From: Kosakonia sacchari
GTDB taxonomy: Bacteria > Pseudomonadota > Gammaproteobacteria > Enterobacterales > Enterobacteriaceae
Direction: 5' to 3'
DNA length: 64,000 bases
Assembly (NCBI GenBank): GCA_900109485.1
Contig: FOAY01000010.1
Location: forward strand, 91,631-155,630
Within the stretch, counting starts at the first letter, position 1; every line of letters starts with the position of its first letter. The position numbers and the translations under genes are program-made. Below, in pieces: positions 12,436-20,354 of this stretch. The notes beneath the pieces are model-generated. The model ran no database searches. It was given only the letters and a program-made list of their open reading frames with translations, and had not been told where the DNA came from.

Positions 12436-12661
12436 CGTTAAGGATCCTTAATAACTTTGGTGAATCAGAATTCTTGATAATGGGCGACGCTAATTCACCA
12501 ACCAGTTCCGCATCTTCACGTACACGCCACAGTCTCCCTTGCTTCATCGCTGGTGGCGAAAAAAGGTTTTGTTTTGCATAACGGCGAAGAGTGGAAACAC
12601 TCGGCGGATTGCTGCGATATTTATCTGCTGCCCATTCCTCAAGCGTCAACATCTGAATCAT
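12416..12661 (-). CDS. xis: Excisionase
   Basis: An 81-residue basic protein with an N-terminal winged-helix segment MLTLEEWAADKYRSNPPSVS followed by TLRRYAKQNLF and GRLWRVRED, typical of the lambdoid excisionase family. It directs Int toward excision. It overlaps the int start, as in phage 21 and e14. A shorter start at the second Met is possible. Confidence 0.85.
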   Translation of the reverse strand: MIQMLTLEEWAADKYRSNPPSVSTLRRYAKQNLFSPPAMKQGRLWRVREDAELVGELASPIIKNSDSPKLLRILNDGCQTP

Positions 12662-12691
12662 GGTCGGTTCTCCACTGCCGGCTGCAACCGG

Positions 12692-12961
12692 CTATTTCAA
12701 TCGGTACGCACATGACGAGCAGCCAAGCCTGGCGCCGTCGTTACATTTCAAACAAATTTCAGGTTCGCTGGTGGCCGGAGCCATCAGTTTCATGATAGGG
12801 GCAGGGACCAGCACCGGCATTGGAACTCGCTGGCGCTTGGCTTCCTCCAGTAATTTTGCCAGTTCCAGCAGCCGCGCTTTGCAGTCCATTGCCTCAGCGC
12901 GCCACCAGTTCACGTCTTCGCGCAAGCGCCGTTGTCGCCGCAATTTCAGTTTGCTGGCCAT
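12692..12961 (-). CDS. Phage protein with Cys-rich C-terminus
   Basis: An 89-residue protein of unknown function. It begins with a strongly basic stretch (MASKLKLRRQRRLRED), continues as a predicted helix rich in Leu/Glu/Lys, and ends in CLKCNDGARLGCSSC, four cysteines in two CxxC pairs that could bind zinc. It shares one base with the stop of the upstream gene, so it belongs to the left operon. I recognise no specific family. Confidence 0.6.
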   Translation of the reverse strand: MASKLKLRRQRRLREDVNWWRAEAMDCKARLLELAKLLEEAKRQRVPMPVLVPAPIMKLMAPATSEPEICLKCNDGARLGCSSCAYRLK

Positions 12962-13272
12962 TAGCGCTTCAACCCCTCGAATGAAACAGTGGCATTAAAC
13001 ATGTCACTCGGATCGCGATAGAACTTAATAGAGTGAACGCGGAGCACGCCAATACGGTTGTTGGTAAATGAAATCGTGAAGGTGTCACCTTTCCTGGGCA
13101 TCGGTTCGTAAATCAGACCAGCGCCAAAGTAATGGCCGGTGATCTCCATCTTTCCCTTTTCCTTGAAGCCATGAACGAAGTGCAGGGCGTGGCCCCAGGT
13201 TTGCTTGGTGTAATCGAACTCAGTGCTTTCAGCCCTGTTACCTTTCAGCAGTGCGAGTAATTTAGCGAGCAT
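12961..13272 (-). CDS. Hypothetical left-operon phage protein
   Basis: About 103 residues starting MLAKLLALLKGN; a TTG six codons upstream is less likely. The C-terminal half (PRKGDTFTISFTNNRIG) looks beta-rich. It overlaps the zinc-finger gene upstream by 11 bases and abuts the next gene. Function unknown. Confidence 0.6.
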   Translation of the reverse strand: MLAKLLALLKGNRAESTEFDYTKQTWGHALHFVHGFKEKGKMEITGHYFGAGLIYEPMPRKGDTFTISFTNNRIGVLRVHSIKFYRDPSDMFNATVSFEGLKR

Positions 13273-13483
13273 GGTCGGCCCCCAATTCAATCAGCTGCTG
13301 GCAATCCACACAGGTCTTGCAGCCGGGAACGGCAGAGCGCCGCGCTTCTGGTATAGCCTCGCCGCACTCTTCGCAATGCTCAGCCGAACTTGCGGTGCGG
13401 TCGATGCGCATCCGCTGAATGGCTAGGCTGATGTTCTGCTCAACCAGCTCGTTGGCCTGGTCGATGATTTCCGCTGCCATCAT
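13262..13483 (-). CDS. DksA/TraR-type C4 zinc finger protein
   Basis: A 73-residue protein with CEECGEAIPEARR and CKTCVDCQ, the CxxC-17-CxxC zinc finger of small TraR/DksA-like phage proteins. TraR-like members bind the RNA polymerase secondary channel; whether this one does is unknown. It overlaps its upstream neighbour by four bases and its downstream neighbour by 11, within the left operon. Confidence 0.82.
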   Translation of the reverse strand: MMAAEIIDQANELVEQNISLAIQRMRIDRTASSAEHCEECGEAIPEARRSAVPGCKTCVDCQQLIELGADHAR

Positions 13484-14199
13484 GCACCGCCTTCAATGCG
13501 CTTGAATTCGATCACCCACACCCACGGATTTGCCTGCCAGCTTTCTTCACCGTAGATGGACTCCCACAGCCAGGAAAATACTTCGCGTGCATCATGGCTA
13601 GCACCGCCGAAATATTGATCCCCCTGATTTAAGCAATACCGGCCGGTGGCAGGTAGCTTAACCAACCCTTCACGCGCGGCATCGTTCGGACTGATTGACT
13701 GGAGGCGCTGCACTCCAACGCCGGTAATCTCCAGCGTGATGCGGCTGGCCCAGCGCGGCATGTGTATTGATGGCGTCCAGGCTCCTTCAAAATCGAAGCC
13801 ATCCTGAGAAGTCCAAAGGCCGTAGTTTTTGGGTTTATGAATAGCGCTAGCGCGATAAATACGCTGCGCGTCTTCTCTGCTGCACAAGTTGCCATGCGTA
13901 TCCACTGGATGACCATCTTCATTACCGATGCATGAGAACGTCTCGCGCACCCAGATACGATCGCCGACGTAACCGAACGGGCAAGAGAACAACTTAGAAC
14001 GGGCGTGAGTGCCAGTGGCATTCGATTCTGCCCAGTGGTATTTACCGATATCGTTACGTTTGGTTGAATTAGAGATGCGTAAAAGGCCGAACTGGTTTGA
14101 TTCAGGCTGCACCTTCATGAGCCTGCGTGTCTGCGTCTTACGGCCATCGAGAATGGCGCGAACCATCTCGTCGTTAAAAAACATTGGACGCTCTTTCAC
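13480..14199 (-). CDS. ASCH/PUA-like phage protein
   Basis: A 239-residue protein whose start KERPMFFNDEMVRAILDGRK followed by TQTRR is shared by a widespread lambdoid family annotated as ASCH/PUA-like or morphogenetic protein. It has VGDRIWVRETF and WASRITLEITGV, suggesting a beta-barrel nucleotide- or RNA-binding fold. I start at a GTG overlapping the upstream stop (GTGA); the ATG at 14184 is the alternative. Its role in the phage is not known. Confidence 0.7.
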   Translation of the reverse strand: MKERPMFFNDEMVRAILDGRKTQTRRLMKVQPESNQFGLLRISNSTKRNDIGKYHWAESNATGTHARSKLFSCPFGYVGDRIWVRETFSCIGNEDGHPVDTHGNLCSREDAQRIYRASAIHKPKNYGLWTSQDGFDFEGAWTPSIHMPRWASRITLEITGVGVQRLQSISPNDAAREGLVKLPATGRYCLNQGDQYFGGASHDAREVFSWLWESIYGEESWQANPWVWVIEFKRIEGGA

Positions 14200-14765
14200 G
14201 GTTGCACCCCTTTCATCTGCTCAAACTGGCGGGCGATAGCAGCGGTTTCTGGGGATGGTTCGGATTTATTGCGAAGCCAGATGCAAACTGCACCATCTTC
14301 CGTGTCGTGAATGGAACCAACAAACCATCCATCACCAGCAGGCGCTTCTGGTTGCCATTTCGAAATGTCATAACCATCGGCAGCCGGATCAATTTCTTCC
14401 TCATCGCGGTAATCTACTGTCCATTCCAGCCCGTTAGCGGTGACCCATGCGTTAAACTCAGCGGTAGGAATATGCTCTCGACCATCGCAAAATTCCTCGT
14501 ATACCGGATGTGTCCAGTAACCATACTGGTCGCGTTCTACTGGCAGCGGTGCGATTGCCGGTGATGCTGGTGTCTGCTCAGCTTCGGCTGATGTTGCTGA
14601 CTGAGTAAGAACCTGGGCGATGTATGCGAGGTTCAGCGCCTCAAGTCGCGACGACAGCTCTTTAATCAGATCCGAATAAACACCGGTCTGCTTGATGCTG
14701 GTGGCGTAATTGTTGGCGGTCCTCACCAGCTCGATAATGGTCATTGATGCCAGCTGTTTTCTCAT
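14196..14765 (-). CDS. Ea22-like hypothetical phage protein
   Basis: About 189 residues starting MRKQLASMTIIELVRTANNY; longer upstream starts are unlikely. The N-terminal half is helical, and the acidic C-terminal half has WTHPVYEEFCDGREHIPTAE and DGWFVGSIHDTED. It resembles the Ea22/Ead group of variable left-operon proteins, but I cannot assign it firmly. The stop overlaps the start of the next gene. Confidence 0.6.
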   Translation of the reverse strand: MRKQLASMTIIELVRTANNYATSIKQTGVYSDLIKELSSRLEALNLAYIAQVLTQSATSAEAEQTPASPAIAPLPVERDQYGYWTHPVYEEFCDGREHIPTAEFNAWVTANGLEWTVDYRDEEEIDPAADGYDISKWQPEAPAGDGWFVGSIHDTEDGAVCIWLRNKSEPSPETAAIARQFEQMKGVQP

Positions 14766-15231
14766 TGCGTTGTATCTCCTGTGCGCGCTGCAACGCGCGA
14801 ATTTTGGGTGCACGAATCCCTCGCCAGGTGGCGATATTTGATGACAGTTCGCTTTAATTAGCGCCCGGAGCAGGGCGCTAAGTGAAGCGGGCGGCTGCAA
14901 CCGCCAGGGCATCTCCACATAATTGAAAGCGCGCGCCGGAGTGGGTTTGCATTAACGACCAGACACTCAGGGGATGAGGCCGGAACGCGCTTACAGTTAT
15001 GTGAAAAAATTGCGGCGCCTTCACGGGAAAATAAGATCCGACGCCGCCAAACGACCACGTACTCACTGGTTTTTATGGCTTCACAACTGGAAACGCACTC
15101 CCGCTTATTCACACCTGCCACCCATAACTGATGAGAGAAGGAGTGCGCTTTCATGTTGTGTGCCTGTCTTTTAACCCCGTCAGGCTCGGTGGTATCTTGG
15201 TAGCTCTCTCATAGCCAAGAAGGGCTTGAAC
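14766..15231. other. Left-operon leader without a clear gene
   Basis: This 466-bp stretch lies between the predicted pL and the first clear minus-strand gene. Only short, poorly supported reading frames occur, and no N-type antiterminator gene is recognisable. It holds one perfect 8-base stem, TAGCGCCC / GGGCGCTA (14859-14880), with no T run on either side. Confidence 0.5.
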
Positions 15232-15516
15232 ATGGATCCAGTACTTAAACAGCAAATTAACCATCTGACTTCTGAGATAAATCGCCTGAAAGAAGAGCAG
15301 GCGGCTACTGAAAAAAATGTTGTTAACCTTGTTGCACGCTCTGAATTCACTGCTGCACTCCTGACTGCTCTGCTTGTTAACGGCACCCTCAGCAGAGAAG
15401 ACGCCATATCTTTTGTAAAACTGGCCCCGGTTGAGATCCCCGGTTACACCGAGAATGTTGAAGAAGCCCGGCGGTTTTTGCTTCAAGTTCTGAGTTACCC
15501 AGACAAATTTAAGTAG
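15232..15516 (+). CDS. Hypothetical coiled-coil phage protein
   Basis: A 94-residue protein starting MDPVLKQQINHLTSEINRLK after AAGAAGGGC. Residues 1-35 form a heptad-like helix, followed by LVNGTLSREDAISFVKLAPV. It runs opposite to the leftward transcript expected from pL at about 15700, so it must have its own promoter. No family recognised. Confidence 0.6.
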   Translation: MDPVLKQQINHLTSEINRLKEEQAATEKNVVNLVARSEFTAALLTALLVNGTLSREDAISFVKLAPVEIPGYTENVEEARRFLLQVLSYPDKFK

Positions 15517-15699
15517 CTATGAAGCTGTTTAATTATCCGGACTCTTCTAAGCGGTCACACCGAATCGCCATGAAGTTGAATCGCTGCAGGCTGTTGCACA
15601 TGCCTGGCCTGTACATTCCGGCTTCTCGCTTGGGTTAGGAATACTGTCAAAGCAATACACCGGACCGCTAACAGCACCTGTGCCATACATTACGAATAA

Positions 15700-15728
15700 A
15701 ATCTAACTTAACTTAGTTTTTAGGTCAA
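15700..15728 (-). promoter_or_regulatory. Predicted pL promoter with operator OL
   Basis: On the minus strand TTGACC (15723-15728) is 17 bases from TAGATT (15700-15705). Between and over the -10 lies TCTAAC-TTAA-CTTAGT (15702-15717, plus-strand reading), matching the two operators at the cI-cro gap. It would drive the left operon toward int. Confidence 0.65.
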
Positions 15729-15761
15729 CAAAAAACACCAAACTTTAATTAGCTTGGTGTT
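15727..15761 (-). terminator. cI terminator
   Basis: Minus-strand stem AACACCAA / TTGGTGTT with a loop of about 12 bases followed by TTTTTTG, immediately after the cI stop. It isolates cI from the pL region. Confidence 0.8.
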
Positions 15762-15782
15762 AGGTGTTGGTTAGGGAAAAGG

Positions 15783-16409
15783 TTAAATCTCGTATTGGAC
15801 GCCTTTGACGACGCCTATAATGATGCAGTTACCATTAATAGGAATGTTCGGGTACCGAGGGTTTAAGGGAACCAGAAATTTTTGGGGGCCGTCGATGACT
15901 AATTTCTTAACGGTAGCCTCACTCGTTCCGTCAATTCTGGCGACCACTATCTTTCCGTGAAGTGGTTCAGAATCAGGATCCACAATTACTGTAGCCCCTT
16001 CCGGGATGGTCGGAAGCCCGTTGGGATTTGTCATTGAATCTCCTTTAACCTCCAGAGCAAACGAACTATCGCCAATTCGAAGGGAGGTATCCACCCATTT
16101 ATCGACATCACTGAACAAACCCGCAGCCTTACTTTCTGTGAATTGCCCTGCCTGAACCCAAGAGATCACAGGAATTCTTCTCATTTTAGTAATCAGCGTC
16201 CCTTCAAATTCGGTGCCATATAGAATGTAATCTATTGAAGTATTGAAGAATTTAGCCAGTTTAACCAATGATTCACCGCCTGGCACATTGACATCTTTCT
16301 CCCAATACCCAACCGCAACATCACTCACGCCACAAAACTTACCCAACTCCTTCTGTGAAGTTTTCGTTAGACGCCTGAGAGACTTAATGCGCTGCCCGAC
16401 CGTTTCCAT
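15783..16409 (-). CDS. cI: Prophage repressor CI (LexA-like)
   Basis: A 208-residue repressor that keeps lysogeny. The N-terminal XRE-type helix-turn-helix covers QKELGKFCGVSDVAVGYWEK (about 19-38). The C-terminal S24 peptidase has the Ala87-Gly88 cleavage site in SWVQAGQF, nucleophile Ser125 in KGDSMTNP and the lysine at 168 in SEATVKK, so RecA-stimulated self-cleavage, and therefore SOS induction, is expected. It is divergent from cro across 99 bases that hold two operator-like palindromes. Confidence 0.95.
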   Translation of the reverse strand: METVGQRIKSLRRLTKTSQKELGKFCGVSDVAVGYWEKDVNVPGGESLVKLAKFFNTSIDYILYGTEFEGTLITKMRRIPVISWVQAGQFTESKAAGLFSDVDKWVDTSLRIGDSSFALEVKGDSMTNPNGLPTIPEGATVIVDPDSEPLHGKIVVARIDGTSEATVKKLVIDGPQKFLVPLNPRYPNIPINGNCIIIGVVKGVQYEI

Positions 16410-16432
16410 TAAGACACCATTTATTAATAAAG

Positions 16433-16497
16433 ACTAAGCAATCTTAGTTTTTATTGACCAAAGAAAAATTGGTTATTAATATCTAATCAAACTTAGC
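16433..16497. promoter_or_regulatory. Right operators and pR/pRM region
   Basis: Two operator-like palindromes: ACTAAG-CAAT-CTTAGT (16433-16448) and TCTAAT-CAAA-CTTAGC (16482-16497). Between them pR reads TTGACC (16454-16459), 17 bases, TAATAT (16477-16482), so the second palindrome overlaps the -10 and start site. The third site of this kind is in pL. Common form: CTAA-N6-TTAG. CI/Cro binding is inferred from position. Confidence 0.75.
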
Positions 16498-16508
16498 TAG
16501 GAGGTCTC

Positions 16509-16718
16509 ATGACCACTGACGAAATTGAAAAGTACTTTGGTAATGCCGAAAGAGTTGCCGAGTTTTTTGGCATCACAAGCGAGGCCGTTTACCAGTGGCG
16601 AAACAGACCCGGACAACTCATCCCAAAAGGCAGGGCAGCCGAAGCTGCGTACCGCACTGAGGGAAAGCTCGTATTTCACCCTGAGCTTTATAGCAAAGGT
16701 AATGATTCCGCCAATTAA
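16509..16718 (+). CDS. cro: Cro-like repressor
   Basis: A 69-residue protein with the helix-turn-helix segment ERVAEFFGITSEAVYQWRNR and a short C-terminal strand KLVFHPELY, typical of small P22-type Cro proteins. AGGAGG sits seven bases before the ATG. As first gene after pR it should repress cI transcription and shut down early promoters. Confidence 0.9.
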   Translation: MTTDEIEKYFGNAERVAEFFGITSEAVYQWRNRPGQLIPKGRAAEAAYRTEGKLVFHPELYSKGNDSAN

Positions 16719-16747
16719 TCGTAACCACAGAATCAGGGGGGTTAACC

Positions 16748-17302
16748 GTGGGTAATGAACACTGGAAAGTAGAAAAACAACCGGCGTGGCTGGTGGCGGC
16801 AATACGCAAGACTATCGCGGCGTTGCCTGGCGGCTATGCGGAAGCGGCTGAAATTCTCGATGTAACAACTGACGCGCTGTTTAACCGTCTGCGTGACGGG
16901 GGCGATCAAATCTTCCCTATGGGCTGGGCGATGGTGCTTCAGCAGGCAAGCGACACGAAGCATATCGCTGATGCGGTTTCACGTCAGTCAAACAGCGTGA
17001 ACGTGCCGCTGGTGGCAGTGGAGGACATCGATAACGCCGACATCAATCAGCGTCTGATGGAGTCAATCGAATGGATCGGCAAGCACTCATCCTATCTAAG
17101 AAAGGCTACTGCTGACGGGGTTATTGACCAGGCAGAACGCGAACAAATCGAAGAGAACAGCTATCAGGTGATGACGAAGTGGCAGGAGCATTTAACGCTG
17201 CTGTTTCGTGTTTTCTGTGCGCCAGAAAAGGTTGACGCCGGCGAGTTGCAGCTCCCGGCGTCGCGGCGTGTCGATCTAAATAGTGGAGATACCAACGCAT
17301 GA
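16748..17302 (+). CDS. CII/YmfL-like phage regulator
   Basis: A 184-residue protein in the cII position. The N-terminal half, AALPGGYAEAAEILDVTTDA and then LFNRLRD, is a helix-turn-helix. The C-terminal half is a long helical region (INQRLMESIEWIGK, QAEREQIEENSYQVM). This resembles the YmfL-type regulators of e14-like prophages rather than the short lambda CII. GTG start after AGGGGGG. The stop overlaps the next start. Confidence 0.75.
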   Translation: MGNEHWKVEKQPAWLVAAIRKTIAALPGGYAEAAEILDVTTDALFNRLRDGGDQIFPMGWAMVLQQASDTKHIADAVSRQSNSVNVPLVAVEDIDNADINQRLMESIEWIGKHSSYLRKATADGVIDQAEREQIEENSYQVMTKWQEHLTLLFRVFCAPEKVDAGELQLPASRRVDLNSGDTNA

Positions 17303-17625
17303 ACAGTTTAACGGCTAAAAGCCGCTTACCGCAACTCAGGATGATCCCTGTACCGGGAACACCGTCGTTTCGGTATGAGCGCAGATTATCAAACCGCTGG
17401 GTGTCATGTAACCACAGCAGGGCGGCCGCAATCGTGGGGGTGTACTACAGGAGGGCGAAAGAACTATGCGCGAACTTAACCGCAGATTCCGGGACCAGTA
17501 CGGCATCCCTGTCCGGGTCATACGCTGGGAGCCAGAAACGCAGCGCGTTATCTACATGCGGCAAGGTTACGAGCATGAGTGCTTCAGCCCGCTTGAGCAG
17601 TTCCAGCGTAAATTCAGAGAAATAG
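17299..17625 (+). CDS. Uncertain small phage reading frame
   Basis: The ATG overlaps the stop of the CII-like gene (ATGA), and the first 55 residues (MNSLTAKSRLPQLRMIPVPG onward) look like a translated phage protein. The last 50 residues are Ser-rich and overlap the better supported DUF4222 gene in another frame. The 5' part may be a real short gene that has lost its original end; I do not recognise it. Confidence 0.35.
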   Translation: MNSLTAKSRLPQLRMIPVPGTPSFRYERRLSNRWVSCNHSRAAAIVGVYYRRAKELCANLTADSGTSTASLSGSYAGSQKRSALSTCGKVTSMSASARLSSSSVNSEK

Positions 17626-17693
17626 GGATATCAGGTAGTGTAGATGGTGTTCAAACCCATTCCAAACAACCTGAGAGACAAGACCATGACTGA
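17466..17693 (+). CDS. DUF4222 protein
   Basis: A 75-residue protein. RDQYGIPVRVIRWEPETQRV, then IYMRQGYEHECFSPLEQFQR, fits DUF4222, a small family always found near the CII/O genes of lambdoid phages. Its C-terminal tail after residue 55 is probably unique. GGAGGGCG precedes the ATG. Function unknown. Confidence 0.75.
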   Translation: MRELNRRFRDQYGIPVRVIRWEPETQRVIYMRQGYEHECFSPLEQFQRKFREIGISGSVDGVQTHSKQPERQDHD

Positions 17694-17970
17694 AGCTGAC
17701 ATCGTATTCGATTACACATTCAACTTACCGCTGCATCGCCTGATCATGCTTTTCATTCAGGTATCCGGAAGCGGTGATGGTGGCAAAGAGAAAGTCATCA
17801 CTGACAAAAAACTTTTGAATTTTTGTTGTTGTTCATCTGCTGAGTTGATCACTGCGGTGAACTATCTGACTGAAAACGGATTCATCTGTAAACGCAACCT
17901 TGGCTTGCAGATGGGGGAACCAGCCAGCGGCTATACCATAGCCGTACCAGAACATTTGCGAGGCGATTGA
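17644..17970 (+). CDS. Hypothetical phage protein with winged-helix features
   Basis: A 108-residue protein; a start at MTEADIVFDYTFN (17686) is equally likely. The order of helices and the segment LITAVNYLTENGFICKRN suggest a winged-helix DNA-binding fold. It overlaps the replication gene start (TGATG), so it may help in replication control. No family recognised. Confidence 0.6.
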   Translation: MVFKPIPNNLRDKTMTEADIVFDYTFNLPLHRLIMLFIQVSGSGDGGKEKVITDKKLLNFCCCSSAELITAVNYLTENGFICKRNLGLQMGEPASGYTIAVPEHLRGD

Positions 17971-18947
17971 TGGGTAATTTAATCAAGTTACTGGACAGGC
18001 CGGTAGCTTATCAGCCCGCTTTTGCCATGCTGCGGGCAGGGAAAGTTAAAGCCGGACCAGTTGCAGCAGTTTTCCTTTCGCAACTGGTTTACTGGCATAA
18101 CCGTATGGATGGCGCCTGGATTTACAAAACTCAGGCAGACATTACAACCGAAACAAGTCTCACTCGAGATGAGCAGGAAACCGCCCGCAAGCGGCTGATC
18201 GCCATTGGCGTTCTGGAAGAGCAACTACGCGGTGTGCCTGCGACCATGCATTATCGAGTAAACAGCGAGCGCCTTGAGGCTCTTCTCCTTGGATACGTTG
18301 AAAATCCGATCAAGAAAGAGACAAAACAAAAAACCAGAATGGGGAATTTCCAGAATGTGGAAACCCCGCAAACTGGAATGGTGCAATCCCGCAAACAAGA
18401 ATGTGGAAACCCCGCAAACAAGAATGTGGAAAACCCGCAATCAAGTATGGAGCAAGCCAGCGAACAAGCATGCGGTGAAGCCACAGACTTTCTTACAGGA
18501 GATTACACAGAGAATACTCAGGAGAGTACACAGGATAAAAAAACTTCTTGTCCGGTTGCTGCGCAACCCGACCCCGAAGTGGCAATAACTGATTCAGCGA
18601 TTGAAGTTCTTACCCATCTGAACCAGGTTAGCGGATCTCGTTACCAGAAATCACGCACATCGCTTGAGAACATCCGTGCCAGACTGCGTGAAGGTTACAG
18701 CGTCAGCGATCTGAAACTGGTAATCGACCTTAAGCACGAGCACTGGCACGACAACGACGAGCAATACCAGTACATGCGCCCTGAGACCCTCTTCGGGCCG
18801 AAGAAATTCGAAGGTTATCTGCAAAGCGCTACTCGCTGGGCAGCAAAAGGCCGTCCGCTTCGTGAAACATGGGACCAGAAACGGGAACGCGATATCAACG
18901 CGATAAGCCGCCCTGACACATCAATTCCAGAGGGGTTTCGGGGATGA
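17970..18947 (+). CDS. O-like replication initiation protein
   Basis: A 325-residue protein in the lambda O position. Its N-terminal part (PVAYQPAFAMLRAGKVKAGP onward) is a winged-helix DNA-binding region. The central part is low in complexity because the gene holds four 23-bp iterons (18353-18442). The C-terminal part, VLTHLNQVSGSRYQKS and PETLFGPKKFEGYL, is the conserved phage C-terminal domain (Phg_2220_C). It should bind its internal origin and recruit host replication factors. No P or DnaC-like helicase loader gene is evident next to it; its stop overlaps the next start. Confidence 0.85.
   Translation: MGNLIKLLDRPVAYQPAFAMLRAGKVKAGPVAAVFLSQLVYWHNRMDGAWIYKTQADITTETSLTRDEQETARKRLIAIGVLEEQLRGVPATMHYRVNSERLEALLLGYVENPIKKETKQKTRMGNFQNVETPQTGMVQSRKQECGNPANKNVENPQSSMEQASEQACGEATDFLTGDYTENTQESTQDKKTSCPVAAQPDPEVAITDSAIEVLTHLNQVSGSRYQKSRTSLENIRARLREGYSVSDLKLVIDLKHEHWHDNDEQYQYMRPETLFGPKKFEGYLQSATRWAAKGRPLRETWDQKRERDINAISRPDTSIPEGFRG
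18353..18442 (+). repeat. Four iterons: prophage replication origin
   Basis: Copies of GAATGTGGAAACCCCGCAAA(C) start at 18353, 18376, 18399 and 18422, an exact 23-bp period; the second copy is the most divergent. A degenerate half copy precedes them at about 18337, and an A+T-rich stretch follows (18480-18545). As in lambda, the origin lies inside the initiator gene. Confidence 0.85.
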
Positions 18948-19372
18948 GCACCTTCGATGAAGTATACGAATTCATCCGGACTCACCCGGTATCCGCTGCG
19001 CGTGATCTCATCGAGGCATTACCGCACATCAACGAAAACTCTATCGGCGGTGCGCTGATCCGCATGTACAACCAGGGAATGCTGGAGCGCCATAAGGTCG
19101 GCCATAACTGGGTTTACTACGTCGATGAGCCGTTAACCGCTGCTGAGCTGAAAAAGCTGACCGAACTGGAAAACCTCGCCCACGAACTGGAGGCGAAAAA
19201 TCTCTGGCGCCGCGCCGCCACTGTGTGGCTTGAGGCCTACGATACGGCGTCTAACCAGACATCAAGGAATCGCTATGCCAGATACCGCGCCCGTTGCCTT
19301 AGTGGCATGACACACGGTGTTACTGATGGATCTGGTAGCGCACCGGGGAACTATGTTGGGGGTGATCTGTGA
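18944..19372 (+). CDS. PerC-family-like regulator
   Basis: A 142-residue protein with an N-terminal winged-helix segment (EFIRTHPVSAARDLIEALPH, ALIRMYNQGMLERHKVG) and a C-terminal PerC-like helical segment (AHELEAKNLWRRAATVWLEA). It sits where lambda has P, but there is no DnaB-loader motif. It overlaps both neighbours (ATGA and GTGA), so it is part of the early right operon. A regulatory role is inferred from the family. Confidence 0.7.
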   Translation: MSTFDEVYEFIRTHPVSAARDLIEALPHINENSIGGALIRMYNQGMLERHKVGHNWVYYVDEPLTAAELKKLTELENLAHELEAKNLWRRAATVWLEAYDTASNQTSRNRYARYRARCLSGMTHGVTDGSGSAPGNYVGGDL

Positions 19373-20028
19373 ACTATTCGCTTATATATGCCGATCCGCC
19401 GTGGAGCTATGGCAACAATGCCAGCAACGGTGCGGCGCGTGACCACTACGACACGATGAAGTTGATTGACCTGAAGCGCTTGCCAGTCTGGGCACTGGCG
19501 GCTGAAAACGCTGTTCTCGCAATGTGGTACACCGGGACGCATAACCGCGAAGCTATCGAACTGGCTGAAGCCTGGGGTTTTACGGTTCGGACCATGAAGG
19601 GATTCACCTGGGTGAAACTGAACGCGCTGGCGGAGATGCATATCAATAAAGCCCTGGCCGCCGGTGAGGTGGAGGACTTTTACGACTTCCTCGACCTGCT
19701 CAACGGGCAAACACGTATGAACGGTGGCAACCACACCCGGGCCAATACTGAAGATCTTCTGATCGCTACTCGTGGCATCGGGCTGGAAAGGCGAGATGCC
19801 GGTGTTAAGCAGGTGATCTATAGCCCGCTGGGTGAACACAGCGAGAAGCCTGCCGAAGCGCGCCATCGCCTGGAACGGCTCTACGGCGAAGTGCCACGCA
19901 TCGAGTTATTCAGCCGCAGCGCGGCGCCGGGGTGGGATCACTGGGGGAGTCAGGCTGCAACACCATCTGTTGATCTGATGCCCGGCTGTGCTATCGGAGT
20001 CGTCAACGCAGAGGAGCAGGTGGGATGA
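19369..20028 (+). CDS. MT-A70 family adenine methyltransferase
   Basis: A 219-residue enzyme starting MNYSLIYADPPWSYG, with the MT-A70 catalytic motif DPPW at residues 9-12 and the C-terminal motif GEHSEKPAEARHRLERLYG. It should methylate adenine N6 in DNA or RNA. The GTG start overlaps the previous stop. Early expression would let it mark phage DNA during replication, possibly against restriction; this is inference. A second, unrelated methylase lies at 22942. Confidence 0.85.
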   Translation: MNYSLIYADPPWSYGNNASNGAARDHYDTMKLIDLKRLPVWALAAENAVLAMWYTGTHNREAIELAEAWGFTVRTMKGFTWVKLNALAEMHINKALAAGEVEDFYDFLDLLNGQTRMNGGNHTRANTEDLLIATRGIGLERRDAGVKQVIYSPLGEHSEKPAEARHRLERLYGEVPRIELFSRSAAPGWDHWGSQAATPSVDLMPGCAIGVVNAEEQVG

Positions 20029-20354
20029 ATCCTTTGACCGCACGGCAAAAACAGGTGCTCGCCGCCCTGGTGGACTATCAGCAGCAGCATGGCTACCCGC
20101 CAACGAACAAAGAACTTGCAGCGCTGATTGGCGCTGCGTCGGTGAATTCTGCAACAGCTCACCTGCGCGCCCTGGAAAAGAAAGAGGTGATCACCATTAC
20201 GCCGCACGTATCCCGTGGCATCCGGATCAATACCAGCAACCTGTCGGCGCCAATGGCTGAAGCGGAAGAGATTATCCGCGCACTGATTGGCGGTGGTCCG
20301 TATGCCGTTGAGATGGCGCAAAGATGGCTGGATGAGAGGAGGGCGGGAGCATGA
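20025..20354 (+). CDS. LexA DNA-binding-domain protein without protease
   Basis: A 109-residue protein whose N-terminal 65 residues (LTARQKQVLAALVDYQQQHG, YPPTNKELAALIG) are a LexA-type winged helix, followed by a short helical tail (AEEIIRALIGGGPYAVEMAQ) instead of the S24 peptidase. It therefore cannot self-cleave. It overlaps genes on both sides. It may bind LexA-like sites or a phage operator constitutively. Confidence 0.75.
   Translation: MNPLTARQKQVLAALVDYQQQHGYPPTNKELAALIGAASVNSATAHLRALEKKEVITITPHVSRGIRINTSNLSAPMAEAEEIIRALIGGGPYAVEMAQRWLDERRAGA

Noticed and set aside
14858..15154. Minus-strand frames in the pL leader as an N antiterminator gene
   Set aside because: Not Arg-rich at the N-terminus, no ribosome site and no boxB-like hairpin that I could identify.
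18353..18442. CRISPR array
   Set aside because: The repeats are contiguous at 23 bp with almost no spacer and lie inside a replication gene; they are iterons.
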